Made by a program: the position numbers and the translations under genes
In this document: positions 47,448-56,334 of the stretch, piece by piece
Layout: every line of letters starts with the position of its first letter
Position numbering within the stretch: position 1 is the stretch's first letter
Assembly (NCBI RefSeq): GCF_025136295.1
Contig: NZ_CP062788.1
Coordinates: 3,799,588-3,863,587, forward strand
From: Aestuariispira ectoiniformans
GTDB taxonomy: Bacteria > Pseudomonadota > Alphaproteobacteria > UBA8366 > Aestuariispiraceae
DNA length: 64,000 bases
Direction of reading: 5' to 3'
Notes under the pieces: model-generated
The model's database searches: none
Told to the model about the DNA's origin: nothing
What the model saw: only the letters and a program-made list of their open reading frames with translations

Positions 47448-48764
47448 ATGGAACCCATAGAGCTACCGACCCCCCAACCCAGCCCCAACATTCGCGGCGT
47501 GATCATCTTCGGGCTGGTCGTATGCCTGTTCTTTGTTGTGGGGTCGCTGCTATGGGCATCGCAACTTCCACTCGCAACGGCGGCAGTTGCACCAGGGTCC
47601 ATCACCGTCGACGGCAATGTCAAAACGGTCCAGCACCTTGAAGGCGGGATCATCGAACATATTGATGTTTCCAACGGACAGTCGGTAAAGGCGGGACAGG
47701 AGTTGCTGCGCTTCAATGACGCGCAGGCGCGGGCATCCTGGCAACTGATCAACGGTCGTTACCTGAACCTGATTGCCTCCGAGGCCCGGCTGGAATCAGA
47801 ACGCGACAGACTGGACCATATCGTCTACCCCGAGGAACTTTCCGCCCCGGAAAACCTGGAATTTGCTGCAACCGTCAAAAAGGCGCAGCAGGCGATTTTC
47901 GACAACGGCATCCAGGCCCGCAGCCTGAAACAGGATATCCTCACGGAAAAAATGGATCAGCTTCGTTCCCAGATCAAAAGCTTCCAGGCACAGGTCAATT
48001 CCGCCGAAAAGCAAGTCGGCCTGATTGCACAGGAAGTCAAGGCCGTGCGGGAAATGGTTTCCAAGGGCCTGGAACGTAAGCCACGGCTTTTGAAGCTGGA
48101 ACGCGAACATGCCCGCCTTCAGGGCCAGAAGGATGAGAACCTGGGCCGGATCGCGGAGGCGGAACAGAAAATCGGCGAGACGCAGCTTCAAATCCTGAAT
48201 ATCGACGTCGAGCATCTGGACAAGGTCGTCAACGAATTGCGCGAGGTTCAGGCGCAGCTTAGTGACGTCAAAGAGCGCAGGGAAGCCGCGCGGGATGTTC
48301 TTGAACGGTCCATCCTCCGCTCGCCGGTCGAGGGCGTGGTTGAAAACCTGGCGTTTTTCACCCCCGGCGGTGTCATCCGTCCGGGTGAAAAGATCATGGA
48401 TGTCGTCCCCTCCCATGACGAATTGATCGTCGAGGCACAGGTCAATCCCGTCGATATCGATATGGTATCCCCCGGCCTGCCAACAAAACTGCGCTTTCCG
48501 GTCTTCAAACAGCGTACGACACCAACCTTGAACGGTGAAGTCTTCTATGTCTCCTCCGCCGTTGAGGAAGACAAGCGCACCGGCAAGACCTATTACAAGA
48601 CGCGTATCCGTATTCCAACGGACGAGTTAACCCGTCTGGAAGGGCGGAAGCTGATTCAGGGCATGCCGGTCAGCGCGATGATCGTCACAGGGGAAAGCAC
48701 CTTCCTGCGTTACCTGCTGACCCCGGTCAAAGAAAGCTTCCAGGCAGCCTTCCACCAGAATTAA
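47448..48764 (+). CDS. HlyD-family type I secretion adaptor (membrane fusion protein)
   Basis: 438 residues; ATG after AAAGGA. One N-terminal helix (GVIIFGLVVCLFFVVGSLLWAS), lipoyl-type half HLEGGIIEHIDVSNGQSVKAGQELL, a long coiled coil (~100-280), the second half ILRSPVEGVVENLAFFTPGGVIRPGEKIMDVVP and a beta-barrel region ending KLIQGMPVSAMIVTGE. Bridges the ABC protein to TolC across the periplasm. Forms a two-gene operon with the ABC gene. Confidence 0.94.
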   Translation: MEPIELPTPQPSPNIRGVIIFGLVVCLFFVVGSLLWASQLPLATAAVAPGSITVDGNVKTVQHLEGGIIEHIDVSNGQSVKAGQELLRFNDAQARASWQLINGRYLNLIASEARLESERDRLDHIVYPEELSAPENLEFAATVKKAQQAIFDNGIQARSLKQDILTEKMDQLRSQIKSFQAQVNSAEKQVGLIAQEVKAVREMVSKGLERKPRLLKLEREHARLQGQKDENLGRIAEAEQKIGETQLQILNIDVEHLDKVVNELREVQAQLSDVKERREAARDVLERSILRSPVEGVVENLAFFTPGGVIRPGEKIMDVVPSHDELIVEAQVNPVDIDMVSPGLPTKLRFPVFKQRTTPTLNGEVFYVSSAVEEDKRTGKTYYKTRIRIPTDELTRLEGRKLIQGMPVSAMIVTGESTFLRYLLTPVKESFQAAFHQN

Positions 48765-48793
48765 TCAGAGCACACCTATGACGAAACGGGCCG

Positions 48794-50707
48794 TCAGGCG
48801 GCGGCCCGGCGACGTTCCACGCCTGCAGCCTTATGCAGGAAGGCATCGAAGATATAGAGCGTCCACAGGACATCCGAATGGTCGCTGCGCCCGGACTGAT
48901 GCTGGTCGAGCAGACGCCGCAGGGCATCCGGGTCGAAATAACCGGAATCCATCATCACTTCGCTGGTGACCGCAGACGCGACCCGCCCCCGCAGGTCTTC
49001 ACGGAACCAACGTGCCAGCGGAATGGTGAAACCCTGCTTGGGCCGATAGAGCACGTCATTCGGCAAATACGGTTCCAGAGCCCTCTTGAATACATATTTG
49101 CCGACACCGTTATGCAGCTTGAGCGAGCTATCAAGGCTCGCCAGCCATTCGATCAGCTCATGATCGAGAAGCGGGGCGCGAACCTCCAGCGAGTTCGCCA
49201 TGCTCGCGCGGTCCACCTTTACCAGGATTTTACCCGGCAGATAGGTATGAATATCCGCATATTGCGCCTGGGACACCGCATCCACATCACCGGCCTCGGC
49301 AAAATGCCCACGCAACACGTCGCGTGCGGAATATCCCTGCAGATCCCCCTTGAAACCGCCACTGTAGAGGCGGTTTCGCATATCGTCGCCGACCACGGAC
49401 ACCACATTGAAATAGGCGTCCGACGCCGACAGGGCCAGTTCCTGGAAAGTGGTCTTGGCCCGCAGGAAACGCGGTGCCCAATCCATTTTGGGATACAGGC
49501 TGCCCAACGTTCCGAAAACCGGACGCCGCAAGGCGCTCGGGATCATCTGCCGGATATGGTCCACATTGTGATGCAGGCCATAGCGGCGATACCCGGCCAT
49601 GCTTTCATCGCCACCGTCACCGGACAGGGCGACGGTCACGCCTTCGCGGGCATGGGCGCAGACGCGGAAGGTGGGCATGGCCGAACTATCGCCAAAAGGT
49701 TCGTCGTAAAAATCAATCAGCCGGTCCACAAGGTCGATGGAACTGGGATCGATCTCGCGCACCGCATGATGGGCATGATAACGTTCCGCCACCGCCTTGG
49801 CATAGCTGCTTTCATCAAAGGCGGGGTCATCAACGGAGACCGAATAGGAATTGACCGGCTTGTCCGACAGGCCCGCCATCAGGGCAACCACGGCGCTGGA
49901 ATCCACCCCGCCAGACAGGAAGGCCCCAAGCGGTACATCGGAAATCATACGCAGGCGCACGGCCTCCGTCAGGCGTTCGATCAGCTCTTCGCCGATCTCC
50001 TCCACCTTGCCGTTGACCCGCTGGGTCATATCCAACTGCCAATAACGCTGCAACTGTGGCCGGCCGCCCCGTTTCCAGATCAGGTTATGCGCCTGGGGCA
50101 GCTTCCTGACGGATTTGTAGATCGTCTTCGGGTCGGGGACATAGCCCAGCGCCATATAGTCCTCGACCGCTTTCGGGTCGGTTTCCAGCGCCACGCCGGG
50201 ATAAGCAGTCACGGCCTTCAACTCTGAACCGAAGGCCACCATGCCATCCGGCAATTCGGTGTAGTAGAGCGGCTTTTTGCCCAGGCGGTCGCGGGACAGG
50301 AACAGGGTTTCGCTGCGCGCATCCCAAAGCGCGATGGCAAACATTCCCCGGAAGCGTTTCACACAATCCGGGCCCCAGGCCTTCCAGCCGTGGACGATCA
50401 CTTCCGTGTCGCTATGCGTGCGGAAGGTGAACCCCAGATCGGTCAGTTCCTTTGCAACATCCTGAAAGTTATAGATTTCACCGTTGAAGACGACGGCAAT
50501 ATCACCACTTTCATCAAACATGGGCTGAATGCCGCCTTCCAGGTCGATAATCGACAGGCGGCGATGGCCCAGGCCAATCCCCGGGGCGACATGCGTTCCC
50601 CCGCCGTCCGGTCCACGATGCAGGAGGGTCTGGTTCATTTTGTCCAACAGCGCGGGGTCAACAGAACGCTTGTCCCGGCTGTCGAATACTCCTACCAAGC
50701 CACACAT
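48794..50707 (-). CDS. XrtA/PEP-CTERM-system amidotransferase (asparagine synthase-like, TIGR03108)
   Basis: 637 residues from ATG 50707, so that Cys2 (MCGLVGVF) is the N-terminal glutaminase nucleophile; AGGAAGG lies five to six bases upstream, and the longer open frame to 50761 would bury the cysteine. Class II glutaminase signatures LLHRGPDGGG, GHRRLSIIDLEGG and FNGEIYNF; synthetase domain with the ATP pyrophosphatase loop FLSGGVDSSAVVALM and SGDGGDESMAGYRRY. Predicted to amidate a carboxylated sugar, plausibly ManNAcA, in the EPS. This is inference from the neighbourhood. Confidence 0.93.
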   Translation of the reverse strand: MCGLVGVFDSRDKRSVDPALLDKMNQTLLHRGPDGGGTHVAPGIGLGHRRLSIIDLEGGIQPMFDESGDIAVVFNGEIYNFQDVAKELTDLGFTFRTHSDTEVIVHGWKAWGPDCVKRFRGMFAIALWDARSETLFLSRDRLGKKPLYYTELPDGMVAFGSELKAVTAYPGVALETDPKAVEDYMALGYVPDPKTIYKSVRKLPQAHNLIWKRGGRPQLQRYWQLDMTQRVNGKVEEIGEELIERLTEAVRLRMISDVPLGAFLSGGVDSSAVVALMAGLSDKPVNSYSVSVDDPAFDESSYAKAVAERYHAHHAVREIDPSSIDLVDRLIDFYDEPFGDSSAMPTFRVCAHAREGVTVALSGDGGDESMAGYRRYGLHHNVDHIRQMIPSALRRPVFGTLGSLYPKMDWAPRFLRAKTTFQELALSASDAYFNVVSVVGDDMRNRLYSGGFKGDLQGYSARDVLRGHFAEAGDVDAVSQAQYADIHTYLPGKILVKVDRASMANSLEVRAPLLDHELIEWLASLDSSLKLHNGVGKYVFKRALEPYLPNDVLYRPKQGFTIPLARWFREDLRGRVASAVTSEVMMDSGYFDPDALRRLLDQHQSGRSDHSDVLWTLYIFDAFLHKAAGVERRRAAA

Positions 50708-50755
50708 GGTTGACCTTCCTGCATAAAAACGTCTGAATGGTGTGATAGTTAGGTA

Positions 50756-50771
50756 CCGCATGCATGTGCGG
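50756..50771. promoter_or_regulatory. Imperfect palindrome in the divergent amidotransferase/acyltransferase region
   Basis: CCGCATGCATGTGCGG: 5-bp arms CCGCA/TGCGG with an inner ATGCAT. It lies midway between two divergent start codons and might be an operator. No protein partner can be named. Confidence 0.3.
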
Positions 50772-50809
50772 ACCGCAATTTATTTCCTCCGGGGCGGCTT
50801 GGGTCATCA

Positions 50810-51883
50810 ATGAAAGTTTTGTGTTTTGAAAGCGCCAGGAATATTTCGTCCGACCTGATGGTCCGGCTGGAGGAACTGGCACGTCCACGGGGTATTCAGC
50901 AATCACCCTTCTGGTTCCAGACACTGGAACAGACCTGTACCATGCCGGACGACCAGATCTTTCACCTGTGCACCGTTGATGACGACCGTGTTCCACGCGC
51001 CTATCTGCCCCTGTGCCGCCCGGCGCGCCCGCGGTTTTTCAAGGGAGCGCGCGAATTGCATGCCCTGTCCAGCCCCTACACGACGGAATTCCGCCCGCTG
51101 TTGCCACGCAACAGCACGGTAACCGCGCCCCTGCTGGCGTCCCTGAAACGTTATTGCGGCAGTTTCGACCTCATCGGTTTCGAGGCATTGGTGGAAGACG
51201 ATCCGGCCTATGGCGTGACGGTCGCCGCGTTGAAGGCCGCAGGCTTTCTGGTGCTCGACTATAAAGGTTTCGAGAACTGGTATGAGCCGATCAAGCAGCC
51301 GGACTTTCACCAATATTGGGCCCGCCGACCGGGGCGGTTGCGCAACACCTACACCCGCAAGTCCCGCGCGCTGGAGCGTCAGGGCAATTTGCGCATCGAC
51401 ATCTTCCCCGATTGCAAGGACCTGGAACGCCTTCTGGACGACTACGAAACGGTCTATGCGCAAAGCTGGAAAGAGGCAGAGCCCTATCCGGAATTCACCC
51501 CTGCCCTGGTGCGCCGCTCGGCAATTGCCGGATGCCTGCGCATGGGCGTCCTCTATCTGGACGACAAGCCCCTTGCGGCGGACCTGTGGCTGGTATCCGC
51601 CGGACGCGCCACCATATTCAAACTGGCCTATGACGACGATGCCAAAAAACTCTCCCCCGGCACGGTGCTCACCGCAGCCATGATGCGTTACGTTCTGGAA
51701 CAGGACCAGGTCGTCGAAGTTGATTTCGGTCGCGGCCCCGACACATACAAAAAAGATTGGTTGAGCCATCTTCGCCACCGCCGGGGACTGATCGCCTTCA
51801 ACCGGACGCCCATCGGCCTGACAGCCGCAGCCCTGCATATGGGCAAGGCGCGGCTCAAAAAACTGCTGAAACCCAACGCCTGA
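50810..51883 (+). CDS. GNAT/BioF2-like acyltransferase (CelD/FemAB-like fold)
   Basis: 357 residues. SPFWFQTLEQTC near the start, YWARRPGRLRNTYTRKSRALE in the middle, then YAQSWKEAEPYPEF, MGVLYLDDKPLAADLWLVSAGRATIFKLAYDDDAKKLSPGTVL and VDFGRGPDTYKKDWL, the same pattern as the gene at 41278. Likely an acyltransferase acting in EPS or glycolipid modification. Divergent from the amidotransferase gene by 102 bp. Confidence 0.75.
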   Translation: MKVLCFESARNISSDLMVRLEELARPRGIQQSPFWFQTLEQTCTMPDDQIFHLCTVDDDRVPRAYLPLCRPARPRFFKGARELHALSSPYTTEFRPLLPRNSTVTAPLLASLKRYCGSFDLIGFEALVEDDPAYGVTVAALKAAGFLVLDYKGFENWYEPIKQPDFHQYWARRPGRLRNTYTRKSRALERQGNLRIDIFPDCKDLERLLDDYETVYAQSWKEAEPYPEFTPALVRRSAIAGCLRMGVLYLDDKPLAADLWLVSAGRATIFKLAYDDDAKKLSPGTVLTAAMMRYVLEQDQVVEVDFGRGPDTYKKDWLSHLRHRRGLIAFNRTPIGLTAAALHMGKARLKKLLKPNA

Positions 51884-51957
51884 TATTTCTATTGCGGCCC
51901 TCACGGTTTCATGCGTTTACTACGCTTTACCAATCTTGTTCGACGGGAATACAGGAA

Positions 51958-52599
51958 ATGACCTGGGAAAGCTTTTTTGCGATGTCGATTGCCACGCTGG
52001 TTCTGGTGGCAACCCCCGGACCGGTCGTGCTGGCAACCATCGCCCGGTCGGTAACCGGCGGTTTCCGGGCTTCCATCGCCTTCCTTTTCGGGGTCATGGC
52101 AGCGGACCTGTTTTATGCGGGTCTCGCCATGGCAGGCCTTGCCTATGTCGCCGCCCAATTCGCCCCTGTTTTCCTGGTCATCAAATATGTCGGCGCGGCC
52201 TATCTGGTCTACCTGGGCATCAAGATGATCCGCGAGCGGATATCCATCGCCACACAGGACAGTGACGACAACGCAACTATTCCGGCGGCTGCCAGGAAAG
52301 AATCCCTGGCGGCAGGCTGGCTCAGCGGCCTGCTCGTCACCCTCGGCAACCCGAAACTGATCCTGTTTTATGTCAGCTTCCTGCCGACTTTCGTCGATCT
52401 GCATGCCCTGAACCTTTATGAAGCCGCCTTCGCCAGCGGCTGGATTGCCTTTCTCTTTTTCTCCGGCAATCTGATCTGGGCATTGGGGTCCGCCCGGATG
52501 GGGAAATTCCTGAAGAGCCCCCGGGCCATGCGGCGGCTCAATATCGGCGCCGGTGCGGTGCTGATGGGCGCAGGCGCGGCAATAGCGGTCCGCAGCTAA
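51958..52599 (+). CDS. LysE/RhtB family amino-acid/metabolite exporter
   Basis: 213 residues from ATG 51958 (CAGGAA upstream); the frame stays open upstream to 51757 but would overlap the previous gene. Six membrane helices; family motif LVATPGPVVLATIARSVTGGFRASIAFLFG in the first third, later LVTLGNPKLILFYVSFLP. Inner-membrane exporter of amino acids or similar small molecules; substrate unknown. Followed directly by a terminator. No clear link to EPS. Confidence 0.9.
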   Translation: MTWESFFAMSIATLVLVATPGPVVLATIARSVTGGFRASIAFLFGVMAADLFYAGLAMAGLAYVAAQFAPVFLVIKYVGAAYLVYLGIKMIRERISIATQDSDDNATIPAAARKESLAAGWLSGLLVTLGNPKLILFYVSFLPTFVDLHALNLYEAAFASGWIAFLFFSGNLIWALGSARMGKFLKSPRAMRRLNIGAGAVLMGAGAAIAVRS

Positions 52600-52600
52600 C

Positions 52601-52633
52601 AAAAAAAGCCCCACCGGTTTGGCGGGGCTTTTT
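52601..52633. terminator. Bidirectional Rho-independent terminator
   Basis: Stem AAAAAGCCCC-A-CC / GG-C-GGGGCTTTTT with a short GGTTT loop between the convergent exporter gene and the 52654 gene. A/T-runs on both sides suit both strands. Confidence 0.93.
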
Positions 52634-52653
52634 CTTTCACGGCACAAGCCAAA

Positions 52654-53685
52654 CTAGGACTTCAGTTCATAGTCCAGCGTCTTCAGCATTTTCGCCAGTT
52701 CCGGTGAACGATCCCGGATTGCTTCAACAAAGGCCTGGATTCTAAAGTCGTCACCCGCCTTAACGGTCAGCGTCAATTCATCCGGCTCCTTGAGGAAGTC
52801 GATCAGTTCCTTGTTCCCGGCCACGATACGGTCTGCATGGACCGGGTCCTTCACCTGCCGCAGCACCTGCTCACGGGTCAGGGTCATCGGGCGGAACAGG
52901 GCGTCATCACGCGGGGCGCCGGGCTCACGGCCTGTCATCTCGTCAAACTTCGTCCAAAGCCGTTCGGCCAGGCCGCCTTCGACGACTTTCACCTTGGCCG
53001 ATACCAAACGCGTATTCCCCAGGGTGTCCAGATAGGCTTCCATGAACTCCTCACTTCTGCCAACCATGCGCCTGCCCCCGAACTCCTCGCTGAGCGCCTG
53101 CAATTTCAGCGCGGTTTCGCGTGTCAGATCACCAAGTTCAAAGCCGTATTCAACGGTGGCAGCATCATCAACGGTGATGGTCACATTTTCGCTCGCCTCA
53201 CCGGTTTCCGCATTATAGACGCCGCTGGCGTCAATGTCGGCCGATATGATCGGATAGCCGAAAGCCGCAACATTCTGAAGCGCCTGGGACAAATGGCGTT
53301 CTTCCAGGGTCTGCTCCTGTCCGGCAAGTAGCTCCACGGCATCGGCAACATTGATGGTGATGCCGGACATCTTCCAGTGCAGGCTTTCAATCAGGCCATT
53401 ATCACCGGCCGAATAGTCGTCAACGACAAGCTGTTCCGCCCTCGGGTTCAGGGCCTGCAGCTTGCCCAGGACATCACCGTTCAGACGGATATTTTTAACA
53501 ACCAACCTGCCGGCCAGCGGATTATAGCTGAGATCGCCATATTCCATGGCGTCAGCATAGCCGAATTTCTGCAAGACAGCATCAAACCGGGCTTTTGCTT
53601 CGTTTTGCGAATAAATCCAGCCGCCACCGGCGGCCACCGCCACCACAGCCACGATGGCAGCGCCGGATACAATCAGCTTTTTCAT
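52654..53685 (-). CDS. Exported or membrane-anchored protein of unknown function
   Basis: 343 residues. N-terminal hydrophobic helix (KLIVSGAAIVAVVAVAAGGGWIYS) then a soluble periplasmic part. The stretch YADAMEYGDLSYNPLAGRLVVKNIRL has the feel of AsmA/DUF945-like proteins, where strands follow a membrane anchor, but I cannot assign a family. The C-terminal half is charged and helical. Flanked by hairpins on both sides, so probably monocistronic. Function not proposed. Confidence 0.7.
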   Translation of the reverse strand: MKKLIVSGAAIVAVVAVAAGGGWIYSQNEAKARFDAVLQKFGYADAMEYGDLSYNPLAGRLVVKNIRLNGDVLGKLQALNPRAEQLVVDDYSAGDNGLIESLHWKMSGITINVADAVELLAGQEQTLEERHLSQALQNVAAFGYPIISADIDASGVYNAETGEASENVTITVDDAATVEYGFELGDLTRETALKLQALSEEFGGRRMVGRSEEFMEAYLDTLGNTRLVSAKVKVVEGGLAERLWTKFDEMTGREPGAPRDDALFRPMTLTREQVLRQVKDPVHADRIVAGNKELIDFLKEPDELTLTVKAGDDFRIQAFVEAIRDRSPELAKMLKTLDYELKS

Positions 53686-53738
53686 ACAGGACCTTCCCCT
53701 TTAACAAATCGGCACACAAAAAGCGCCTCACTCAATCG

Positions 53739-53769
53739 GGTTCACTTGCGGATATCAAGTGAACCTTTT
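53739..53769. terminator. Strong hairpin downstream of ytoQ-like gene
   Basis: Perfect 9-bp stem (GGTTCACTT / AAGTGAACC), 9-base loop, TTTT on the plus-strand side. A second GC-rich stem (GCCTCCGC / GCGGAGGC, 53798-53826) lies nearer the YtoQ stop. They separate the two leftward genes. Confidence 0.6.
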
Positions 53770-53834
53770 CCGAATTCTCCATTCCGGAGATCGCGAAGCC
53801 TCCGCCTGCAGCCTGCCAGCGGAGGCCCGTGCAA

Positions 53835-54284
53835 TTACGACAGGATATAGTCCAGGATTTCCACCACCTGTTCCGGCGTGCGCGCCGTCGCATTGGCCGC
53901 GGCATCCACCTCTTTCAGGGCATGGTCATGTTCTTCGTCGTGCAGGATGATCAGCGCCTTGCCAAGTGCGGCGGCATAGCCTGCATCAAAAGCAGCATTC
54001 CACTGTTTGTATTTGGGGCCGAAACGCACCACCACCACATCGGCGTTTTTCAGGCCGAGCGAGGTACGGATCGCATTGATGCCGGAGGCCTTGCGGTCCT
54101 GCCAGAAGGACTTGTCCTCCTCACCCAGGATACGCACGCCGCACATGTCACTGGCGTCGTGGTCGGTGACGGCACTGGAGAATTTGACGTTCAGGCCTTT
54201 TGCCTCCGCCCCTTTCTCGATGCGCTCACGCCAGTCGGTATGGATTTCACCGGACAGATAAACTTTCAGCTTTCCATGGGTCAT
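53835..54284 (-). CDS. YtoQ family protein
   Basis: 149 residues with the family start KLKVYLSGEIHTDWRERI, the middle DHDASDMCGVRILGEEDKSFWQD and NADVVVVRFGPKYKQWNAAFDAGYA, the whole being a nucleoside 2-deoxyribosyltransferase-like Rossmann fold. Length is normal for the family. No biochemical function is established. Cytosolic and monocistronic. Confidence 0.9.
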   Translation of the reverse strand: MTHGKLKVYLSGEIHTDWRERIEKGAEAKGLNVKFSSAVTDHDASDMCGVRILGEEDKSFWQDRKASGINAIRTSLGLKNADVVVVRFGPKYKQWNAAFDAGYAAALGKALIILHDEEHDHALKEVDAAANATARTPEQVVEILDYILS

Positions 54285-54409
54285 GGCGGCTCTACTCCCT
54301 TTGTCTCCTGTTGTCCCGCCTCAATAAAGCGAAAGCGGGCGGCACAGGCAAGCACCCCCGTTACAAAGCATAATTGACAGCAGCCCCCACCCACGGTGAC
54401 AATATTCCC

Positions 54410-55246
54410 ATGCAACACGCCATTGCCCATAGACAGAGCCTGCCGCAATCGTTGGCGGCCATAGGCTGGCTTGTTCTGATTTCCGTCATGCTATGCCTGT
54501 CCCAGCCTGCCCCGGCGCAAAGCCTTCCCGGCGCGCCCAGCTTCAAGAAGGGCATCATCAAACGCGACAAAGAGGGCTCGGTTGTTCTGGATGGCAAAGG
54601 CCGGGATAGCCTGGCTGAACTGACCAAAGGCCATTTTGAAAAGGCCGTCGGGACGGGTTTCTTTGTCAGCAAGGCCGGGCATATCCTCACTAACCAGCAT
54701 GTGATTGAAGGCTGCCCGATGATCACGGCGCAGGATGTGAACGGCCAGACGGTACTTGCGGAAGTCATCAAGGAGAACGAACCTCTGGACCTGGCCGTCC
54801 TGCGCAGCAGTGCAACGCCGCCTGTCGTCGCACGCTTCCGCCTGCCGGACAACAGGCTGCGGCGAAACGCACGCCTCAGGACCCATGGCTATCCCACACT
54901 GACGCTCACTCCCGTCCACCCTCAGGAGACGGACCTTCGCCTGCTGGAGGAAAAGCCCGTCATCAGCCGTATGGTCATGCGCGGAGAACTATTCCCCGGC
55001 AACAGCGGCGGCCCGATCATGGACATGGATGGCCGGATCGTCGGGGTTGCTGTTGCCAAGATCAATACCGTTGCCCTCTACAAGAAGACCGGCCTTCTGA
55101 TCGAAGACATCAGCTATGCGGTCAGCGGCGGGGCGGCTTTCGAGTTTCTCTCACGCAACGGCGTCACGCCACAGACCGCAAGCGGCAGCGCCCAGGTGCC
55201 AGGCGACGACAACAAGATCGTTGTCAGAATTGGCTGCTGGAACTAG
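54410..55246 (+). CDS. Exported trypsin-like serine protease
   Basis: 278 residues from ATG 54410 (a TTG at 54374 is possible). Sec signal ending APAQ; right after it comes the segment LPGAPSFK..KRDKEGSVVLD (residues 39-61) shared with the RTX-tailed protein at 12013. Protease core with His97 (ILTNQHVIEGC), Asp127 (EPLDLAVLR) and Ser199 (FPGNSGGPIMDMDG), plus GTGFFVSKAGH. No PDZ domain, so shorter than DegP. Periplasmic or secreted; substrate unknown. Its last four bases overlap the convergent LysR gene. Confidence 0.88.
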   Translation: MQHAIAHRQSLPQSLAAIGWLVLISVMLCLSQPAPAQSLPGAPSFKKGIIKRDKEGSVVLDGKGRDSLAELTKGHFEKAVGTGFFVSKAGHILTNQHVIEGCPMITAQDVNGQTVLAEVIKENEPLDLAVLRSSATPPVVARFRLPDNRLRRNARLRTHGYPTLTLTPVHPQETDLRLLEEKPVISRMVMRGELFPGNSGGPIMDMDGRIVGVAVAKINTVALYKKTGLLIEDISYAVSGGAAFEFLSRNGVTPQTASGSAQVPGDDNKIVVRIGCWN

Positions 55247-56175
55247 GACCGGTCCCCTGCCTGCCATTGCAACAACCACAGGAACAGGTCCTGGCAGGCC
55301 TGACGGGCAGCACTTTTCTCGTTCAACGCTAAACAATAGGACCGGCCCGAACGGACTGTCACATCCATCGCCTGGACCAGATTGCTTTCCGCCATTCTCG
55401 CGTCCAGCAGATAGCGCGTGGCAAGTGTGATCCCCTCACCCCGTTCCGCCGCCTCCAGCAGCATCACATAATTGTTGTAGCGCTTGTCGATTTCGACCTG
55501 CCGCCCGTCCAGGCCGAGCGCCTCGAACCATACTTTCCAGTTGATCCAGTTTGGCTCGATCCGCTCGAAATCCAGCAGGCGATGGGAAAACAAAGTCGAC
55601 GGTTCTTTCCCCTCAACCGGATGACTGCGCAAATAATCCGTGGAGGCCACCGGGATCAATTCCTCCCCGAACAACGGCGACAATGACCAGCCCAGCCGCT
55701 GTCCAGGGTCATAGGCCATGGCGATATCCACATCCTCCGCGAACAGGTCCGGCGTATGATCGGAGGTCAGCACCCGGAAATTCAGGCTGTGGTCGGGGTG
55801 GGTCCGGTGATAGGCCGCCAGCGCCCGGTTCAGCCAGAAATAGGAAACGGCGGTATTGGCGGCCAGCGTCACCGTCGTCTGCGACCGTTTTCCCGCCGTC
55901 AGTTCCTCAACCGCATCCGCCAGATAATTGAGCGACGCATTTACCTTTTCCTGCAATTGCCGCCCCCCCGCGGTCAGCGCCACCCGCCGCCCCTGACGCT
56001 CGAACAAGGCGGTGCCCAGGTGAGCTTCCAATCCCTTGATCTGCTTGCTGACAGCGGCCTGGGACATATGCAGTTCCGCAGCGGCCCGGGTGAAATTGCC
56101 GCTACGTGCCGCAGCCTCAAAAACCAGCAGGCTGTTCAAGGGTGGCAGACGATGACGAAAGCTCTTCATAACCAT
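55243..56175 (-). CDS. LysR-family transcription regulator (GcvA-like)
   Basis: 310 residues. N-terminal helix-turn-helix in FRHRLPPLNSLLVFEAAARSG..AAVSKQIKGLEAHLG and a PBP2-type effector domain (TVTLAANTAVSYFWLNRAL, DVDIAMAYDPGQ). Starts at ATG 56175 or 56169. Divergent from the M24 gene, the typical layout for a regulator of its neighbour. A TAAC-N5-GTTA palindrome overlaps its own start, suggesting autoregulation. Confidence 0.92.
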   Translation of the reverse strand: MVMKSFRHRLPPLNSLLVFEAAARSGNFTRAAAELHMSQAAVSKQIKGLEAHLGTALFERQGRRVALTAGGRQLQEKVNASLNYLADAVEELTAGKRSQTTVTLAANTAVSYFWLNRALAAYHRTHPDHSLNFRVLTSDHTPDLFAEDVDIAMAYDPGQRLGWSLSPLFGEELIPVASTDYLRSHPVEGKEPSTLFSHRLLDFERIEPNWINWKVWFEALGLDGRQVEIDKRYNNYVMLLEAAERGEGITLATRYLLDARMAESNLVQAMDVTVRSGRSYCLALNEKSAARQACQDLFLWLLQWQAGDRS

Positions 56176-56182
56176 TAGTTAT
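56168..56182. promoter_or_regulatory. LysR-type operator (T-N11-A palindrome)
   Basis: ATAAC-CATTA-GTTAT, a perfect inverted repeat of the T-N11-A class, overlapping the regulator's start codon; a further GTTA/TAAC pair follows at 56178-56189. Confidence 0.55.
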
Positions 56183-56262
56183 TAGTAACCCCGAGATTTC
56201 ATAACATTGAAATCCCTCATCTACGCTTCATAATCTGGTTCGATGTCGAATTTAACAGCGAC

Positions 56263-56296
56263 GATAACAACACAATCAAAATAAACAATAGTTATC
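56263..56296. promoter_or_regulatory. Distal inverted GATAAC/GTTATC pair upstream of the M24 gene
   Basis: GATAAC (56263-56268) and GTTATC (56291-56296) repeat the half-site of the proximal operator, 22 bases apart, 39 bases before the M24 start. Probable second LysR contact. Confidence 0.4.
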
Positions 56297-56334
56297 AAAA
56301 AGCACAAACGCGGATCGGGATTGGAAGGACAGCA

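Noticed and set aside
48833-50227. 464-codon plus-strand frame
   Set aside because: Antisense to the amidotransferase, which has clear glutaminase and synthetase motifs.
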